A stretch of 45,236 bases of DNA, from the NCBI GenBank assembly GCA_027080995.1, contig JALWNT010000067.1:1-45236 (forward strand). The letters run 5' to 3'. Positions 1 through 8,506 of this stretch are shown here, one piece after another; the first letter of the stretch is position 1; each line of letters opens with the position of its first letter. The stretch comes from Campylobacteraceae bacterium. Its GTDB lineage: Bacteria; Campylobacterota; Campylobacteria; Campylobacterales; Sulfurovaceae. Both the position numbers and the translations under genes were made by a program. The notes beneath the pieces are model-generated. The model was not told where the DNA came from, made no database searches, and saw only the letters and a program-made list of their open reading frames with translations.

Positions 1-1650
1 GGTATTCTGATCGTAAGCGTCATCCAGTCCGTCTCCGTCGGCATCGGTGCCGCTGGGAGCCGTGTAATTGCCGGTGCTTTGAGCTTCCACATTATCGGGA
101 ATCCCGTCGTTGTCACTGTCGAGATCCTGGTAGTCGGGGATGCCGTCTCCATCTGTGTCTACTGCATACTGATTGGCATCGCGGCAGCTGGCACCATCGT
201 TGGAACTGGTGGCTACGGATCTGTAGAAGAAAGTAGCAGAAGGATTTGAACCGTTGAAATCGTCGATTTCGTAGATGTAACCGTTGTTGTTGGCTGCGAA
301 GAAATGGCGGGTACCGTCGCTGTCTTTGGTCATGAAGGTCGCTCCCCATCCTGCTGCGAGAGAATTGCCATCGGGAGTGCTTATATCACCGAGAGAAGTA
401 GAAGAGACGGTTCCATCACTCAATTTGACCTTATACAGATCAGTTGTTCCGTTATCAGTGTCTGTTGTCTTCAGTCCATAGGCATACGTTCCGGTGGCAT
501 CGATCGCCATATCTACAAAATCGATTGTTTCGTTTCCTATGGTTTGAACACTTTTATCACTTTTGTTCCAGGAAGCGAGATATTTATCTCCATTGCGAAA
601 ATAGAGTTTTCCGTCATAAAAATCACCCGTAGCACTGACTACGTCGGTATCGCTGTCAACCAATTTGATTTTCCCACTGTAGCGATCGATCTCGATGACA
701 TTTCCTATCTCTATATCGTTTCCGTAATCGTCCTGTCCATCCTCTTTGACCGAAGCGTAGAGTTTTCCGCTTTGCATATCGTAGCCCATGCCGTTGTATC
801 TGACTTTGGGCCCTCCGATGGGAATGTAGACCTTGTTTTCGGGGTCGAACATCTTCAGCTGACCGCTGATGACATGGAAAAATCCGTAGGCGCAGGTTCC
901 TCCCCCCTGGATTTCGACCGAGTCGAGGATGCCGTCATTATCATCGTCAAGGTCTTTGAAGTCGGGGACTCCGTCTTTGTCGGTATCTTTGGGCTCGAAG
1001 TTGAAATTGTCGAACCAGACGGATTGAGCTTTGGGATTATCATCGGTACCGACGCCATCGCCGTTGGTGTAGGTATAACTAAATTCCGTTACATAAGTAT
1101 CGTTAATATCGACTTGCAGTGTGGCTTCAGGATCCTGGGGATTGTATTCCTGGCTGTTATCTTTGGCTTCATAGGCACCGTTTCCATCGTCTTGAATATT
1201 TGAGCCGAGTTGAGCATCGTTGGGATAAATTGTGTTTCCGTGTGTATCTTTGGCTTGAATGATGACTTTGTCATCGTGTAAGTTGTCTCCTGTATCTGCA
1301 TCGATATCTCGCCAGATCAAAGACGAGAGCTTGACAGGGACAGAAAATTTGAAAGTCGTTGTTACGGATTGCGACTTGGTTTTGTAATTCACTTTTTCTT
1401 TTAGATGGTCATGGGAGAGATCTCCGTTATGATCATCCAGCTTCGGTGTGCTGTTTCTAAATCTAGCGGTATTTCCTGTGATATTAACACTGATATCAAT
1501 CCCCGAACCGTCTACATCGGTATAACTACCGCTCAGATCTCCGTCATCCCATCCGGTTGAACTCCAGTCGAAAGTTGCGGCGGAGGCGATGTTGGCCGTC
1601 ACAAATATTGCGGCTGCCGTCTTTAGACTCATTTTTATGATACGATTCAT
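1..1650 (-). CDS. Secreted calcium-binding-repeat protein, 3' end beyond the window
   Basis: The leftward frame is open for all 550 codons from ATG at 1650 to the window edge, so the C-terminus is missing. Residues 1-24 form a signal peptide ending near ANIASA. About 190 residues of beta-rich sequence follow. Two aspartate-rich blocks of the thrombospondin type 3 style ([19 protein letters not shown] near residue 220; [19 protein letters not shown] near 500) bracket a segment with propeller-like phrasing ([23 protein letters not shown]) that recalls the DUF6923 type. A third repeat, [12 protein letters not shown], runs into the edge. Known members of such families are large, calcium-stabilised surface or secreted proteins; adhesion is an inference. 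It lies 47 nt downstream of the small Tat-signal gene and probably shares its promoter and structured leader. Confidence 0.85.
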   Translation of the reverse strand, partial: MNRIIKMSLKTAAAIFVTANIASAATFDWSSTGWDDGDLSGSYTDVDGSGIDISVNITGNTARFRNSTPKLDDHNGDLSHDHLKEKVNYKTKSQSVTTTFKFSVPVKLSSLIWRDIDADTGDNLHDDKVIIQAKDTHGNTIYPNDAQLGSNIQDDGNGAYEAKDNSQEYNPQDPEATLQVDINDTYVTEFSYTYTNGDGVGTDDNPKAQSVWFDNFNFEPKDTDKDGVPDFKDLDDDNDGILDSVEIQGGGTCAYGFFHVISGQLKMFDPENKVYIPIGGPKVRYNGMGYDMQSGKLYASVKEDGQDDYGNDIEIGNVIEIDRYSGKIKLVDSDTDVVSATGDFYDGKLYFRNGDKYLASWNKSDKSVQTIGNETIDFVDMAIDATGTYAYGLKTTDTDNGTTDLYKVKLSDGTVSSTSLGDISTPDGNSLAAGWGATFMTKDSDGTRHFFAANNNGYIYEIDDFNGSNPSATFFYRSVATSSNDGASCRDANQYAVDTDGDGIPDYQDLDSDNDGIPDNVEAQSTGNYTAPSGTDADGDGLDDAYDQNT

Positions 1651-1697
1651 ATTGTGTCCTTCTTAAATTGCTCATTGGGACTATTCTTTATCTTTTA

Positions 1698-1883
1698 TTA
1701 CCATCCGCCTGCATCGCTCGGCGGTCCGCCGAAGTCGGCATGAGTCTTTTCCGGTCGCATCAATGTCCCCAGCACCATGAGAGTCGGAGCACTGTAGGCA
1801 GCCTTTTTGAGAAAGCCGCGGCGCTCTTTTCTTTTCGTTTCGGTGTCTTTCTCCGACACAGCTTGTTTTGTCCGATCCATCAA
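1698..1883 (-). CDS. Small Tat-signal protein of unknown function
   Basis: This 61-residue protein is mostly a twin-arginine export signal: an ERRGFLKK motif near residues 21-28 is followed by a hydrophobic stretch (AAYSAPTLMVLGTL), leaving a tail of about 20 residues rich in Gly and Pro that ends in GGW. The start may be TTG at 1883 or ATG at 1880; AAAGGA lies a few bases upstream and suits either. It is the first gene after the GEMM-like leader and precedes the large secreted protein by 47 nt, which suggests a two-gene transcript. I recognise no function. Small Tat-signal proteins of this kind are common in Proteobacteria beside other exported proteins, but this is only a recollection. Confidence 0.7.
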   Translation of the reverse strand: MMDRTKQAVSEKDTETKRKERRGFLKKAAYSAPTLMVLGTLMRPEKTHADFGGPPSDAGGW

Positions 1884-2008
1884 GAAATCCTTTTATAAAT
1901 ATTGAATTGCAGAGCGATATCCAAGTCAGTGTATATAATTATGTTTAAAGATAAAAGGGAATGTAGAATATTTAGTTGGAAAATCCAAGGCTATACCTCC
2001 ATTTCTAT

Positions 2009-2079
2009 CGAGGCAACCTGGCGATCTCCTTAAAAGACCCATGGCTTTCCGGCCCCGCCTCGCGACGAGTGTGGCTTTT
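2009..2079 (-). ncRNA. GEMM-like (c-di-GMP-I type) riboswitch candidate
   Basis: Read leftward, the leader shows the order expected of a GEMM aptamer: AAAAGCCACAC, a CTCG-TCG-CGAG hairpin, GGCGGGGCCGGAAAGCCA, then a second arm with TGGGTCT, AGATCGCC and AGGTTGCC. From memory, the class consensus has GGGACGCAAAGCCACGGGTCT and ATAGCCGGGTTGCC, so the 3' half fits well. The normally strong GGCAAACC and ACGC positions read GCCACAC and CCGG here. It begins about 15 nt after a good promoter and precedes the Tat-signal and secreted-protein genes. Either it is a divergent GEMM, perhaps with altered ligand preference, or it is a look-alike. No alignment could be run. Confidence 0.5.
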
Positions 2080-2100
2080 CTTATAATTTGCGAATATGTT

Positions 2101-2128
2101 ATAATAGCAAAAATTATTGATTTTTCAA
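2101..2128 (-). promoter_or_regulatory. Sigma-70-type promoter for the Tat-signal/secreted-protein unit
   Basis: On the minus strand TTGAAA (2128-2123) is followed by a 16-nt AT-rich spacer and TATTAT (2106-2101). Transcription would start near 2093, just upstream of the structured leader. The position suits a riboswitch-controlled transcript. Confidence 0.6.
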
Positions 2129-2216
2129 AATGGTTAAAAAGTTTTGATTTCGAATAATGCAAGAACTGGCAAAAGGTCAATTGACCTGCTCTCTAAATTT
2201 TAGGCTAGATCAGCAG

Positions 2217-2496
2217 CGCGACATCCTGCGTCAGAGCCTTCCTATGGCCGACTGGTATGTCGCCAGCGGCTCGATGAATCTGCTCAGCTGCATCGAGACG
2301 GCGATCTTCATCCGCCGCTGCTACGAGCACGCCCGAAAAGGCTTCGTTTTCAACCTCATTGGAGGGCAGAGAGCGGGAGGGGGAGTTTGCCTACTGGCAG
2401 CTTAGGGAAGTGCGGGAGTTGCTCCGTCCGCTGGGAGCGCGGGTGGAGATCGTCGACGGGTATCTGGAGGGAGATATGACGGTCGTCTTGATGTGA
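2217..2496 (+). pseudogene. Decayed class I SAM methyltransferase fragment
   Basis: Translation from 2217 gives RDILRQSLPMADWYVASGSM and continues to RKGFVFNL. This resembles the C-terminal half of class I methyltransferases in which a WYVASGSMN-type strand is followed by a helix and a KGFVFN strand. The frame then runs into nonsense. Shifting by one base at about 2358 restores a credible ending (LEGRERE, FAYWQLREVRELL, a GARVEIVDGYLEGD stretch, then VVLM) that stops at TGA 2494-2496. The SAM-binding N-terminal half is absent and the upstream DNA is AT-rich leader and promoter. The gene is therefore both truncated and frameshifted. It abuts the cupin gene on the other strand. Confidence 0.65.
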
Positions 2497-2506
2497 TGAA
2501 ACCCGA

Positions 2507-2857
2507 TTATTTGTCGTCTTGATACGTTCCTCCGGTATTATCGGGGGTCAACGTGTCCGTTTTTTCGATCAGTAGGCAGAGTACCTCCTCCGTACAAACA
2601 GGACGATGCTCGACTCCTTTGGGAACGACGCACATCTCCCCTTCATTCAGTATGACGATTCTATCCCGAAACTCCAGTTGCATACTTCCGGATACGATGA
2701 AGAAGACTTCGTCCGACTCGGGATGGCTATGGAAATCGAGTGTGCGATCTTTGACTCTGACCAAAGTGAAAGTGTGGTCGTTGGCGCGGGCGATCGTCTC
2801 GTACCGGTAGAGTTGCGGAATCGCTTCGCCCAGCTTTTTCAGGTTGAGTACATCCAT
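2507..2857 (-). CDS. Cupin-domain protein
   Basis: This 116-residue single-domain protein carries both cupin motifs. Motif 1 is FHSHPESDEVFFIVSG with its metal-binding His and Glu residues, and motif 2 is GEMCVVPKGVEHRP with the second His. The length and layout match the small Cupin_2 group, whose members bind a metal and act as isomerases, dioxygenases or small-ligand sensors, so the substrate cannot be deduced. It stands alone on the minus strand, divergent from the EamA transporter gene 176 nt away. Confidence 0.85.
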   Translation of the reverse strand: MDVLNLKKLGEAIPQLYRYETIARANDHTFTLVRVKDRTLDFHSHPESDEVFFIVSGSMQLEFRDRIVILNEGEMCVVPKGVEHRPVCTEEVLCLLIEKTDTLTPDNTGGTYQDDK

Positions 2858-3033
2858 GGTAAATTCCCTCTCTTTTGGAATAGTTTATCGCAAACTGACT
2901 AGATTCCTTTTGATATTCTTCAGCCCCTGTTCCGCTTTGGCCAATCCCGAACGAAAAGAGCAAAAATATTCTATACCTTCACGGATCTTTCATCTTAAAA
3001 TATCGGCATAGATAGGACATAAAAGGATTTCTT

Positions 3034-3933
3034 GTGACAAATAAATCGTTGACTATATTGATGGTTTTGGCTATGGTCGCCTGGGGGAGTACGTGGGTGA
3101 GTGCCAAGATTTTGATGCGATATCTTGACGCGTATTCGCTCATCTATTGGCGTTTTTTACTCTCAGCTATCGGATTGGTCGTCGTCATTAAAATCAGCAA
3201 GGCAAGTTTCAAAATGGATAAAAAAGGATTTGCTTTGGCATTGGTTAGCGCAATGGGACTGATTGCGTATAACTATTTTTTCTTCACGGGGACGCATTAC
3301 GGTCAGGCCGGTTTCGGCGGTGTTCTGGTCACGACGCTCAATCCGATTTTGACCTTTGTCTTTATCGCTGTGATCAGCCGTAAGCTCTTGGATATGAACG
3401 ATTGGGCCGCGTTGCTTTTCGGTGTGGTCGGCGTTTTGATCATATTGAAAATTTGGCGAATCGATATGAGCTTCAATCGTGGAGTGATTTATTTCTTGTT
3501 GGCGGCGGCGACGTGGCCCTGGATCACGATTGTCAGCTCATATTTCAAAGAGGGTTCAGCGTTGACTTTCAGCTTTTATATGTTTAGTATGACGGCGCTG
3601 GGGACGCTGATTGTTTTTTTACATTCGAATATTCCAAGTGTAGCCCTTCTTGATACTAAAGGATGGTTCAATCTGATTGCGCTTTCCTTCTATGGAACGA
3701 CGTTTGGAACATCGGTCTATTTTATGGCTACGAAACACTGGGGCGGTAAAAAAGCGAGTGGCTATTTCTTTTTGGTTCCGGTAAGCGCCATCGTGTTTTC
3801 GTCCGTATTTTTATCGGAGAGGATCGATATCTATACCATGATCGGAGGTCTTCTGACCGTTTTGGCCATTTACCAATTGAATGGATATAATCTTATCAGC
3901 TTGAGAGAGAAGGTGCTGTTTTGGAGAAGTTGA
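3034..3933 (+). CDS. EamA/DMT-family inner-membrane transporter
   Basis: The 299-residue product has about ten hydrophobic helices in two similar halves, the standard ten-helix fold of the drug/metabolite transporter superfamily. The opening (a W-G-S-T-W motif near residues 18-22) and FYGTTFGTSVYF in the second half are characteristic. Family members export amino acids, metabolites or drugs; the substrate is not readable. The start is GTG at 3034, chosen because AAAAGGA lies 6 nt upstream. The end overlaps the AraC regulator gene by 13 nt, so the two are probably translationally coupled and the regulator likely controls this exporter. Confidence 0.9.
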   Translation: MTNKSLTILMVLAMVAWGSTWVSAKILMRYLDAYSLIYWRFLLSAIGLVVVIKISKASFKMDKKGFALALVSAMGLIAYNYFFFTGTHYGQAGFGGVLVTTLNPILTFVFIAVISRKLLDMNDWAALLFGVVGVLIILKIWRIDMSFNRGVIYFLLAAATWPWITIVSSYFKEGSALTFSFYMFSMTALGTLIVFLHSNIPSVALLDTKGWFNLIALSFYGTTFGTSVYFMATKHWGGKKASGYFFLVPVSAIVFSSVFLSERIDIYTMIGGLLTVLAIYQLNGYNLISLREKVLFWRS

Positions 3934-4709
3934 CCCTGACGGGTGGAATTACGTCGGTATACGGCAGATTCAAAAATGCCGGAACCGTAACACATTTTCA
4001 TGAAACCTACAGCATCGGTATCGTAACGCGGGGGGCACATCACTACAAAAAAGGTTCGGTTGAAAAAACTGTCGTAGCCGGAGAAACCAGAGTGATCGCT
4101 CCCTATGAACTTCATGAAACTCTACCGGGAGAGTGGGAATATCTGCATTTTGACATTGCGCCGGATTTACTCTTGGATTTGATACAAGATGTAGAGCAAA
4201 ATCAAGGAATCCAATCGGTCACCTTTTCTCCACACCTTCAGCACAAAGATATACTTTCCACAGGTATGCAACTGTATCAAGCGATTCAACACAATGAACT
4301 TTTGGAATTTGAACAGGCCTTTAGCGATTTTTCGATTGTATTACTGCAGTGTTCCAATTCACTTAATTTCATCTCTGACTTGACATTAGACAAGGTCAAA
4401 CTCGGGAGGGCCATCGAATATATTTTCGATTTTTGGGACGATCCAAATTTGAATGTGGAGGAAATCGCAAGAGCCGTGGGATTTTCTACCTATTACTTTG
4501 CCAGGAGCTTTCGTAAAGCGTTTGCCGTTACCCCACACAAATATATCCAAAGTCTTCGTGTAGAGCGGGCAAAACTACGAGTCATCAGTAGTAACGATCC
4601 ACTGGCGCAAATCGCAGTAGAGTGCGGCTTTAGTGATCAGTCACATATGAATCGGGTCTTCAAGAGAGTTATGGGAATTACTCCAAATATATTGCGAAAT
4701 AGTGTGTGA
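3921..4709 (+). CDS. AraC-family transcriptional regulator
   Basis: The 262-residue protein has an N-terminal cupin-like sensing domain (residues 1-150, with THFHETYSIG near residue 25 and a later ELHETLPG) and a C-terminal AraC DNA-binding domain with two helix-turn-helix units (NVEEIARAVGFSTYYFARSF; DPLAQIAVECGFSDQSHMNR). The start is TTG at 3921, inside the end of the transporter gene. This arrangement of sensor-type AraC protein and small exporter is common, and the likely role is ligand-responsive control of the exporter. The ligand is unknown. Confidence 0.88.
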   Translation: MEKLTLTGGITSVYGRFKNAGTVTHFHETYSIGIVTRGAHHYKKGSVEKTVVAGETRVIAPYELHETLPGEWEYLHFDIAPDLLLDLIQDVEQNQGIQSVTFSPHLQHKDILSTGMQLYQAIQHNELLEFEQAFSDFSIVLLQCSNSLNFISDLTLDKVKLGRAIEYIFDFWDDPNLNVEEIARAVGFSTYYFARSFRKAFAVTPHKYIQSLRVERAKLRVISSNDPLAQIAVECGFSDQSHMNRVFKRVMGITPNILRNSV

Positions 4710-4728
4710 TTGCAACCCCACGATTGAA

Positions 4729-5103
4729 CTATTTTTCTCTTAGCAACCTGGAGAGGATTTGGATATTTCGCTGTAATTCATCCATCTTTTCATTACAGAT
4801 CATATAGGTCGTTTCCGCATCAATATCGACATAATGGTGGGAAATCAGATCACGCAACTTGATGATATTGCTCCAGTATTCGGAAGGAGCGGCTTTCTCG
4901 AGGAATCCCTTTTGATGTTTATCGATATTTTTGAGTGCTTCGCCGATGGTTTGGATACGGAGAATGATACTGTCGAGTTTTTCCAGGCCGTCATCGTCTG
5001 CAAGGAAATCATCGGCACATTCAATAGACGCAAACCTTTTCCGAATGAGCTCAATACTCTCCTCGATAAAGGCCAGGAGCTCTAGGAGAGACAGTTTATG
5101 CAT
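4729..5103 (-). CDS. hepT: HepT-like HEPN ribonuclease toxin
   Basis: This 124-residue all-helical protein belongs to the DUF86/HEPN group. The RX4HXY active-site motif is intact as R84-DLIS-H89-H-Y91, followed by VDID. HepT toxins of type VII systems cleave RNA, and the partner nucleotidyltransferase inactivates them by adding AMP to the motif tyrosine. The gene start overlaps the end of the partner gene by 8 nt, in the usual antitoxin-first order. It converges on the AraC gene with a 19-nt gap. Confidence 0.88.
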   Translation of the reverse strand: MHKLSLLELLAFIEESIELIRKRFASIECADDFLADDDGLEKLDSIILRIQTIGEALKNIDKHQKGFLEKAAPSEYWSNIIKLRDLISHHYVDIDAETTYMICNEKMDELQRNIQILSRLLREK

Positions 5104-5386
5104 AGAGTACTTCGCTTTCTATCTGTCGCTTCAGCCCTTTGCGCATTTTTGGATGGGCATAGATTACGTCGACCTTTTTCCCAAGAGCCTTTTCCAGATA
5201 GAGCCAGAGTCCCGTCATATTATCCAGCCTCTTCTCCCCGAGGATCACATAAAAGTCGATATCGCTCATCTCCGTCTGCTTACCTTTGGCATAGGAACCG
5301 AACAGACCGATCTGCTTGACGTCATATTGCTCTTTTAAGAGCTTTCGATGTTCTCTGATAAAACTCAAAATACCTTCTCTCGTCAT
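5096..5386 (-). CDS. mntA: MntA-like nucleotidyltransferase antitoxin
   Basis: This 96-residue minimal nucleotidyltransferase has the GSX10DXD signature complete (G30-S31 and D42-I-D44), so it is probably catalytic. A third acidic residue is in KKVDVIYA. In HepT/MntA systems this protein AMPylates the HEPN toxin and neutralises it. The gene overlaps hepT by 8 nt and leads the pair. Its upstream side is the 270-nt repeat-bearing gap beside valS. Confidence 0.88.
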   Translation of the reverse strand: MTREGILSFIREHRKLLKEQYDVKQIGLFGSYAKGKQTEMSDIDFYVILGEKRLDNMTGLWLYLEKALGKKVDVIYAHPKMRKGLKRQIESEVLYA

Positions 5387-5558
5387 CGCTCTTTTTCATT
5401 ATATGAGATTTGGCTGTTTGAAACTATTATAGCATAGGCAGCTACGCGGCTTTTCCTCAAAATGCAGGAATAGAAATTGGAGGAATTGAGAATGGATGAT
5501 AGAAAATTTGGTGCATAATATCGCATTACGATGCAATGCCAATACATGTTTGTCGTTT

Positions 5559-5638
5559 CGTCATTCCGGGCTTGATCCGGAATCCAGGGCTACAAATACC
5601 TATGAAACCGTAGATCCTGAATCAAGTTCAGGATGACG
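5559..5638. repeat. Dispersed two-hairpin element, copy A
   Basis: Arm 1 has ATTCCGG and CCGGAAT around a 7-nt loop (5563-5583). Arm 2 has ATCCTGAA and TTCAGGAT around TCAAG (5614-5634). The outer ends are CGTCAT and ATGACG. Copies B (8420-8497, order reversed) and C (13258-13337) share the same two-arm plan, and a related single arm lies at 39828. It fills most of the space between mntA and the 3' end of valS. Confidence 0.8.
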
Positions 5639-5660
5639 AAGGGGAAATTTTTGTGGCTCT

Positions 5661-8294
5661 TTACCCCTGCAAGCTTGTAAGCTCCCCTTTGACCTTCTCC
5701 AGTTTCTGCTCCGCTTCGGCGAGGGCCTGGCGGTTCTGGGCGATGACCTGCTCGGGGGCGTTGGCGACGAATTTTTCGTTGTTCAGCATTCCCGCGAGCT
5801 TCATGATCTCTTTTTCGAGTTTGGCTTTTTGCTTCTCCAACTTGGCGATGATGGGGCCCATGTCGATGTCGGCGGTGGAGATGTAGCTCTCCAGGTGGTC
5901 GCTCACATCCGTGACGGCGGGTTCGGGTTTGTGCTTGACGAACTCCACCGTATCGACCTTGGCCAGTTTTTCGATGAAGGGGCGCATCAGCTCCTCGTCG
6001 ATGGGGGCGCCGAATTTGACGTAGGCTTTTTCGATCCGCTGGTTGGCCTTGTCCACCAGGGTTTTGCAGCGGCGGATCGAGACGATCGCCTCGATGGCCA
6101 GGGCGAAATCCTCCATGATCTTCTCGTCAGGCTTTCCGGCGACGGGGTAGGGGCGGATCATGATCGATTCACTTTCACTCAGATCAGTGCCTCCCAGACG
6201 TTGATAGAGGTACTCGGTCAGGTAGGGCATGAAGGGGTGCAGGAGCTTCATCGACTCCCGGTAGATGCTGCCCAGTTCCGGCACGCTTGCTTTGCTTGCC
6301 TTGCTCAGCTCGATCCCCCAGTCGCAGAACTCTCCCCAAAGGAAGCGGTAGAGTGTCGTGGCCGCGTCGTTGAAGCGGTACTGGTCGATATAGCGGCGGG
6401 TCTCCTCGACGGCCAGATAGAAACGGCTGAGCATGTAGCGCCCCAGGGGCGTTTCGATCCGCTCGGGATCCAGGTCCTCGAAACGCTCGGCGTTCATCAG
6501 GAGGTAGTTGGCGGCATTGTAGAGTTTGTTGGTGAAGTTGCGGCTTAGCTCCAGCTTCTCTTCGCTGAGCTTGATATCCCGTCCCTGGACCGCCAATACC
6601 GCCAGGGTGAAGCGCAGGGCGTCGGCGGAGTATTTGTCGATCATCACCAGAGGGTCGATGACGTTGCCCTTGGATTTGGACATCTTCTCGCCCTTCTCGT
6701 CCTTGACCAGGGCGTGGAGATAGACGTGGGGGAAGGGGAGCTCTCCGGTGAGCTTCTCCCCCATCATCAGCATCCGCGCCACCCAGAAGAATAGGATATC
6801 GAAGCCGGTGATCAGCAGGGAGTTGGGGTAGAACTCCTCCATATCACTCTCGAACCATTTGACATTTTTCAGCGCGTCGCCGTTGCCCCAGCCCAGGGTC
6901 GAAAAGGGCCAGAGTCCCGAGCTGAACCAGGTATCCAGTACGTCGGGATCCTGATGGATGTTGCTGCTGCCGCATTTGGGGCACTCGGTGGGGGTGTCGC
7001 CTTCGAAGGCCCACTGATGGCCGCAGTCGTCACAGTACATCACCGGGATCTGATGTCCCCACCAGAGCTGGCGGCTGATGCACCAGTCCCGCAGGTCTCG
7101 CATCCAGGCGTTGAAGCTGTTGATCCAGTGCTCGGGGAAGAAGCGCACTTCCCCCTCGTTGACCCGGCGGACGGTGTCGGCGGCGAACTCCTTTTTGACG
7201 AACCACTGTTTGCTCACATAGGGTTCGACCACGTTTTTGCAGCGGTAGCAGTGGCCCACCTGGTGGCGGTGTTCCTCGACCTTTTCGAGGAAGCCCTCCT
7301 CTTCGAGTTTTTTGACGACGGGTTCACGGGCCTCCAGCCGCTCCATGCCGGCGAACTCTCCGGCGTACTGGTTGAGGATGCCGTTTTCGTCGAAGACTGT
7401 GATGAAGTCCAGACCGTGGCGCATCCCCACCTCGTAGTCGTTGGGGTCGTGGGCGGGGGTGACTTTGACCACCCCGGTTCCGAACTCCATATCGACGTGC
7501 TCGTCGGCGATGATGGGGATCTCCCGGCCGATGAGGGGCAGCAGGATCGTTTTGCCGATGAGATCCTTGTAGCGCTCGTCGGCGGGGTTGACCATGACGG
7601 CGGTATCGCCGAAGAAGGTCTCGGGGCGGGTGGTAGCCACGACGACGTGGCCGCTGCCGTCGCTCAGGGGATAGCGGATGTAGTAGAGCTTGCCGTCGTG
7701 TTCTTCGTACTCCACCTCGATGTCGCTGAGGGCCCCGTCGTGGGTACACCAGTTGATCATGTAGTTGCCCTGGACGATCCACCCTTCGTCGTACATCCGC
7801 TTGAAGGCGTGTTTGACGGCGTTGGCCAGCCCCTCATCCATGGTGAAGCGCTCCCGGCTCCAAGCGGGGGAGACCCCCAGGCGGCGCAGCTGGGTGGTGA
7901 TGGCGTTGCCGGAGTTCTCTTTCTGCTTCCAGGCCAGCTCCAAGAAAGCTTCGCGGCCGATCTCCTCCTTGGTCTTGCCCTGTTCGAGGAGCTGCTTTTC
8001 GACCACGTTCTGGGTGGCGATGCCGGCATGGTCGGTCCCGGGCTGCCAGAGGGTCTTGTAGCCGTCCATCCGCTTGTAGCGGACGATGATGTCCTGGAGG
8101 GTAAAGGTCAGCGCGTGGCCGATGTGCAGATGTCCCGTGACGTTGGGCGGGGGCATCATGATACAAAAGCGCTTGCCCTCCTGCTGGATCGCTTCGTTGC
8201 CGTCGATCTCGAAATAGCCCCGATCCTCCCAGAGGCGGTAGTAGTCGGCCTCGACGGCTTTGGGGTCGTAGTGGGTCTTTTGGGTTTCGCTCAT
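5661..8294 (-). CDS. valS: Valine--tRNA ligase
   Basis: The 877-residue enzyme charges tRNA-Val in the cytoplasm and removes mischarged threonine. The class I signatures are complete: HIGH at residues 57-60 within GHLHIGHA, and KMSKS near residues 537-541. Also visible are the editing-domain phrase TTRPET, the DWCISRQLWWGHQIP block, paired Cys motifs around CDDCGHQW and CPKCGSS, and a C-terminal coiled coil from about residue 805 (LEKQKAKLEKEI). Length is normal for bacterial ValRS. It is transcribed alone, divergent from hemH across an unusual repeat-filled gap. Confidence 0.98.
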   Translation of the reverse strand: MSETQKTHYDPKAVEADYYRLWEDRGYFEIDGNEAIQQEGKRFCIMMPPPNVTGHLHIGHALTFTLQDIIVRYKRMDGYKTLWQPGTDHAGIATQNVVEKQLLEQGKTKEEIGREAFLELAWKQKENSGNAITTQLRRLGVSPAWSRERFTMDEGLANAVKHAFKRMYDEGWIVQGNYMINWCTHDGALSDIEVEYEEHDGKLYYIRYPLSDGSGHVVVATTRPETFFGDTAVMVNPADERYKDLIGKTILLPLIGREIPIIADEHVDMEFGTGVVKVTPAHDPNDYEVGMRHGLDFITVFDENGILNQYAGEFAGMERLEAREPVVKKLEEEGFLEKVEEHRHQVGHCYRCKNVVEPYVSKQWFVKKEFAADTVRRVNEGEVRFFPEHWINSFNAWMRDLRDWCISRQLWWGHQIPVMYCDDCGHQWAFEGDTPTECPKCGSSNIHQDPDVLDTWFSSGLWPFSTLGWGNGDALKNVKWFESDMEEFYPNSLLITGFDILFFWVARMLMMGEKLTGELPFPHVYLHALVKDEKGEKMSKSKGNVIDPLVMIDKYSADALRFTLAVLAVQGRDIKLSEEKLELSRNFTNKLYNAANYLLMNAERFEDLDPERIETPLGRYMLSRFYLAVEETRRYIDQYRFNDAATTLYRFLWGEFCDWGIELSKASKASVPELGSIYRESMKLLHPFMPYLTEYLYQRLGGTDLSESESIMIRPYPVAGKPDEKIMEDFALAIEAIVSIRRCKTLVDKANQRIEKAYVKFGAPIDEELMRPFIEKLAKVDTVEFVKHKPEPAVTDVSDHLESYISTADIDMGPIIAKLEKQKAKLEKEIMKLAGMLNNEKFVANAPEQVIAQNRQALAEAEQKLEKVKGELTSLQG

Positions 8295-8312
8295 GGATGG
8301 TCCTTTGGACGG

Positions 8313-8375
8313 TTTGCGTGTTGCGTGCTATGTGCTACGTGTTGCGTGTTACGTGCTACGTGTTACGTGTTACGA
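8313..8375. repeat. 7-bp tandem array, G(T/C)T(A/G)CGT x 9
   Basis: Nine head-to-tail 7-bp units follow one another from 8313: TTTGCGT, GTTGCGT, GCTATGT, GCTACGT, GTTGCGT, GTTACGT, GCTACGT, GTTACGT, GTTACGA. The units differ only at two or three positions. The array lies 19 nt upstream of the valS start codon, in its promoter/leader region. Confidence 0.85.
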
Positions 8376-8419
8376 AAAGGTATGACACATCATTGGTTTT
8401 CTCGAAAATTCCCGCTATC

Positions 8420-8497
8420 CGTCATCCTGAACCCGATTCAGGATCCACGCTTACTCAGGCTTTTGAGCCCTGGATTCCGGATCAAGTCCGGAATGAC
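8420..8497. repeat. Dispersed two-hairpin element, copy B (inverted order)
   Basis: This copy begins with the CCTGA-type arm (ATCCTGA/TCAGGAT, from 8424) and ends with the CCGG-type arm (ATTCCGG/CCGGAAT, to about 8493), the reverse of copies A and C. It sits between two opposing 7-bp arrays in the valS-hemH gap. Confidence 0.8.
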
Positions 8498-8506
8498 AAG
8501 ATCGTC

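Noticed and set aside
304-1203. Long plus-strand open frame of 299 codons
   Set aside because: It is the antisense shadow of the large secreted-protein gene; the minus frame has a signal peptide and repeat motifs, while the plus frame has none.
1926-2180. 84-codon minus-strand frame
   Set aside because: It runs through the promoter and structured leader, has no ribosome site or recognisable motif, and its codon use is unlike that of neighbours.
5559-5638. CRISPR repeat-spacer array
   Set aside because: Copies are kilobases apart and each is an inverted two-arm palindrome, without regularly spaced direct repeats or cas genes.
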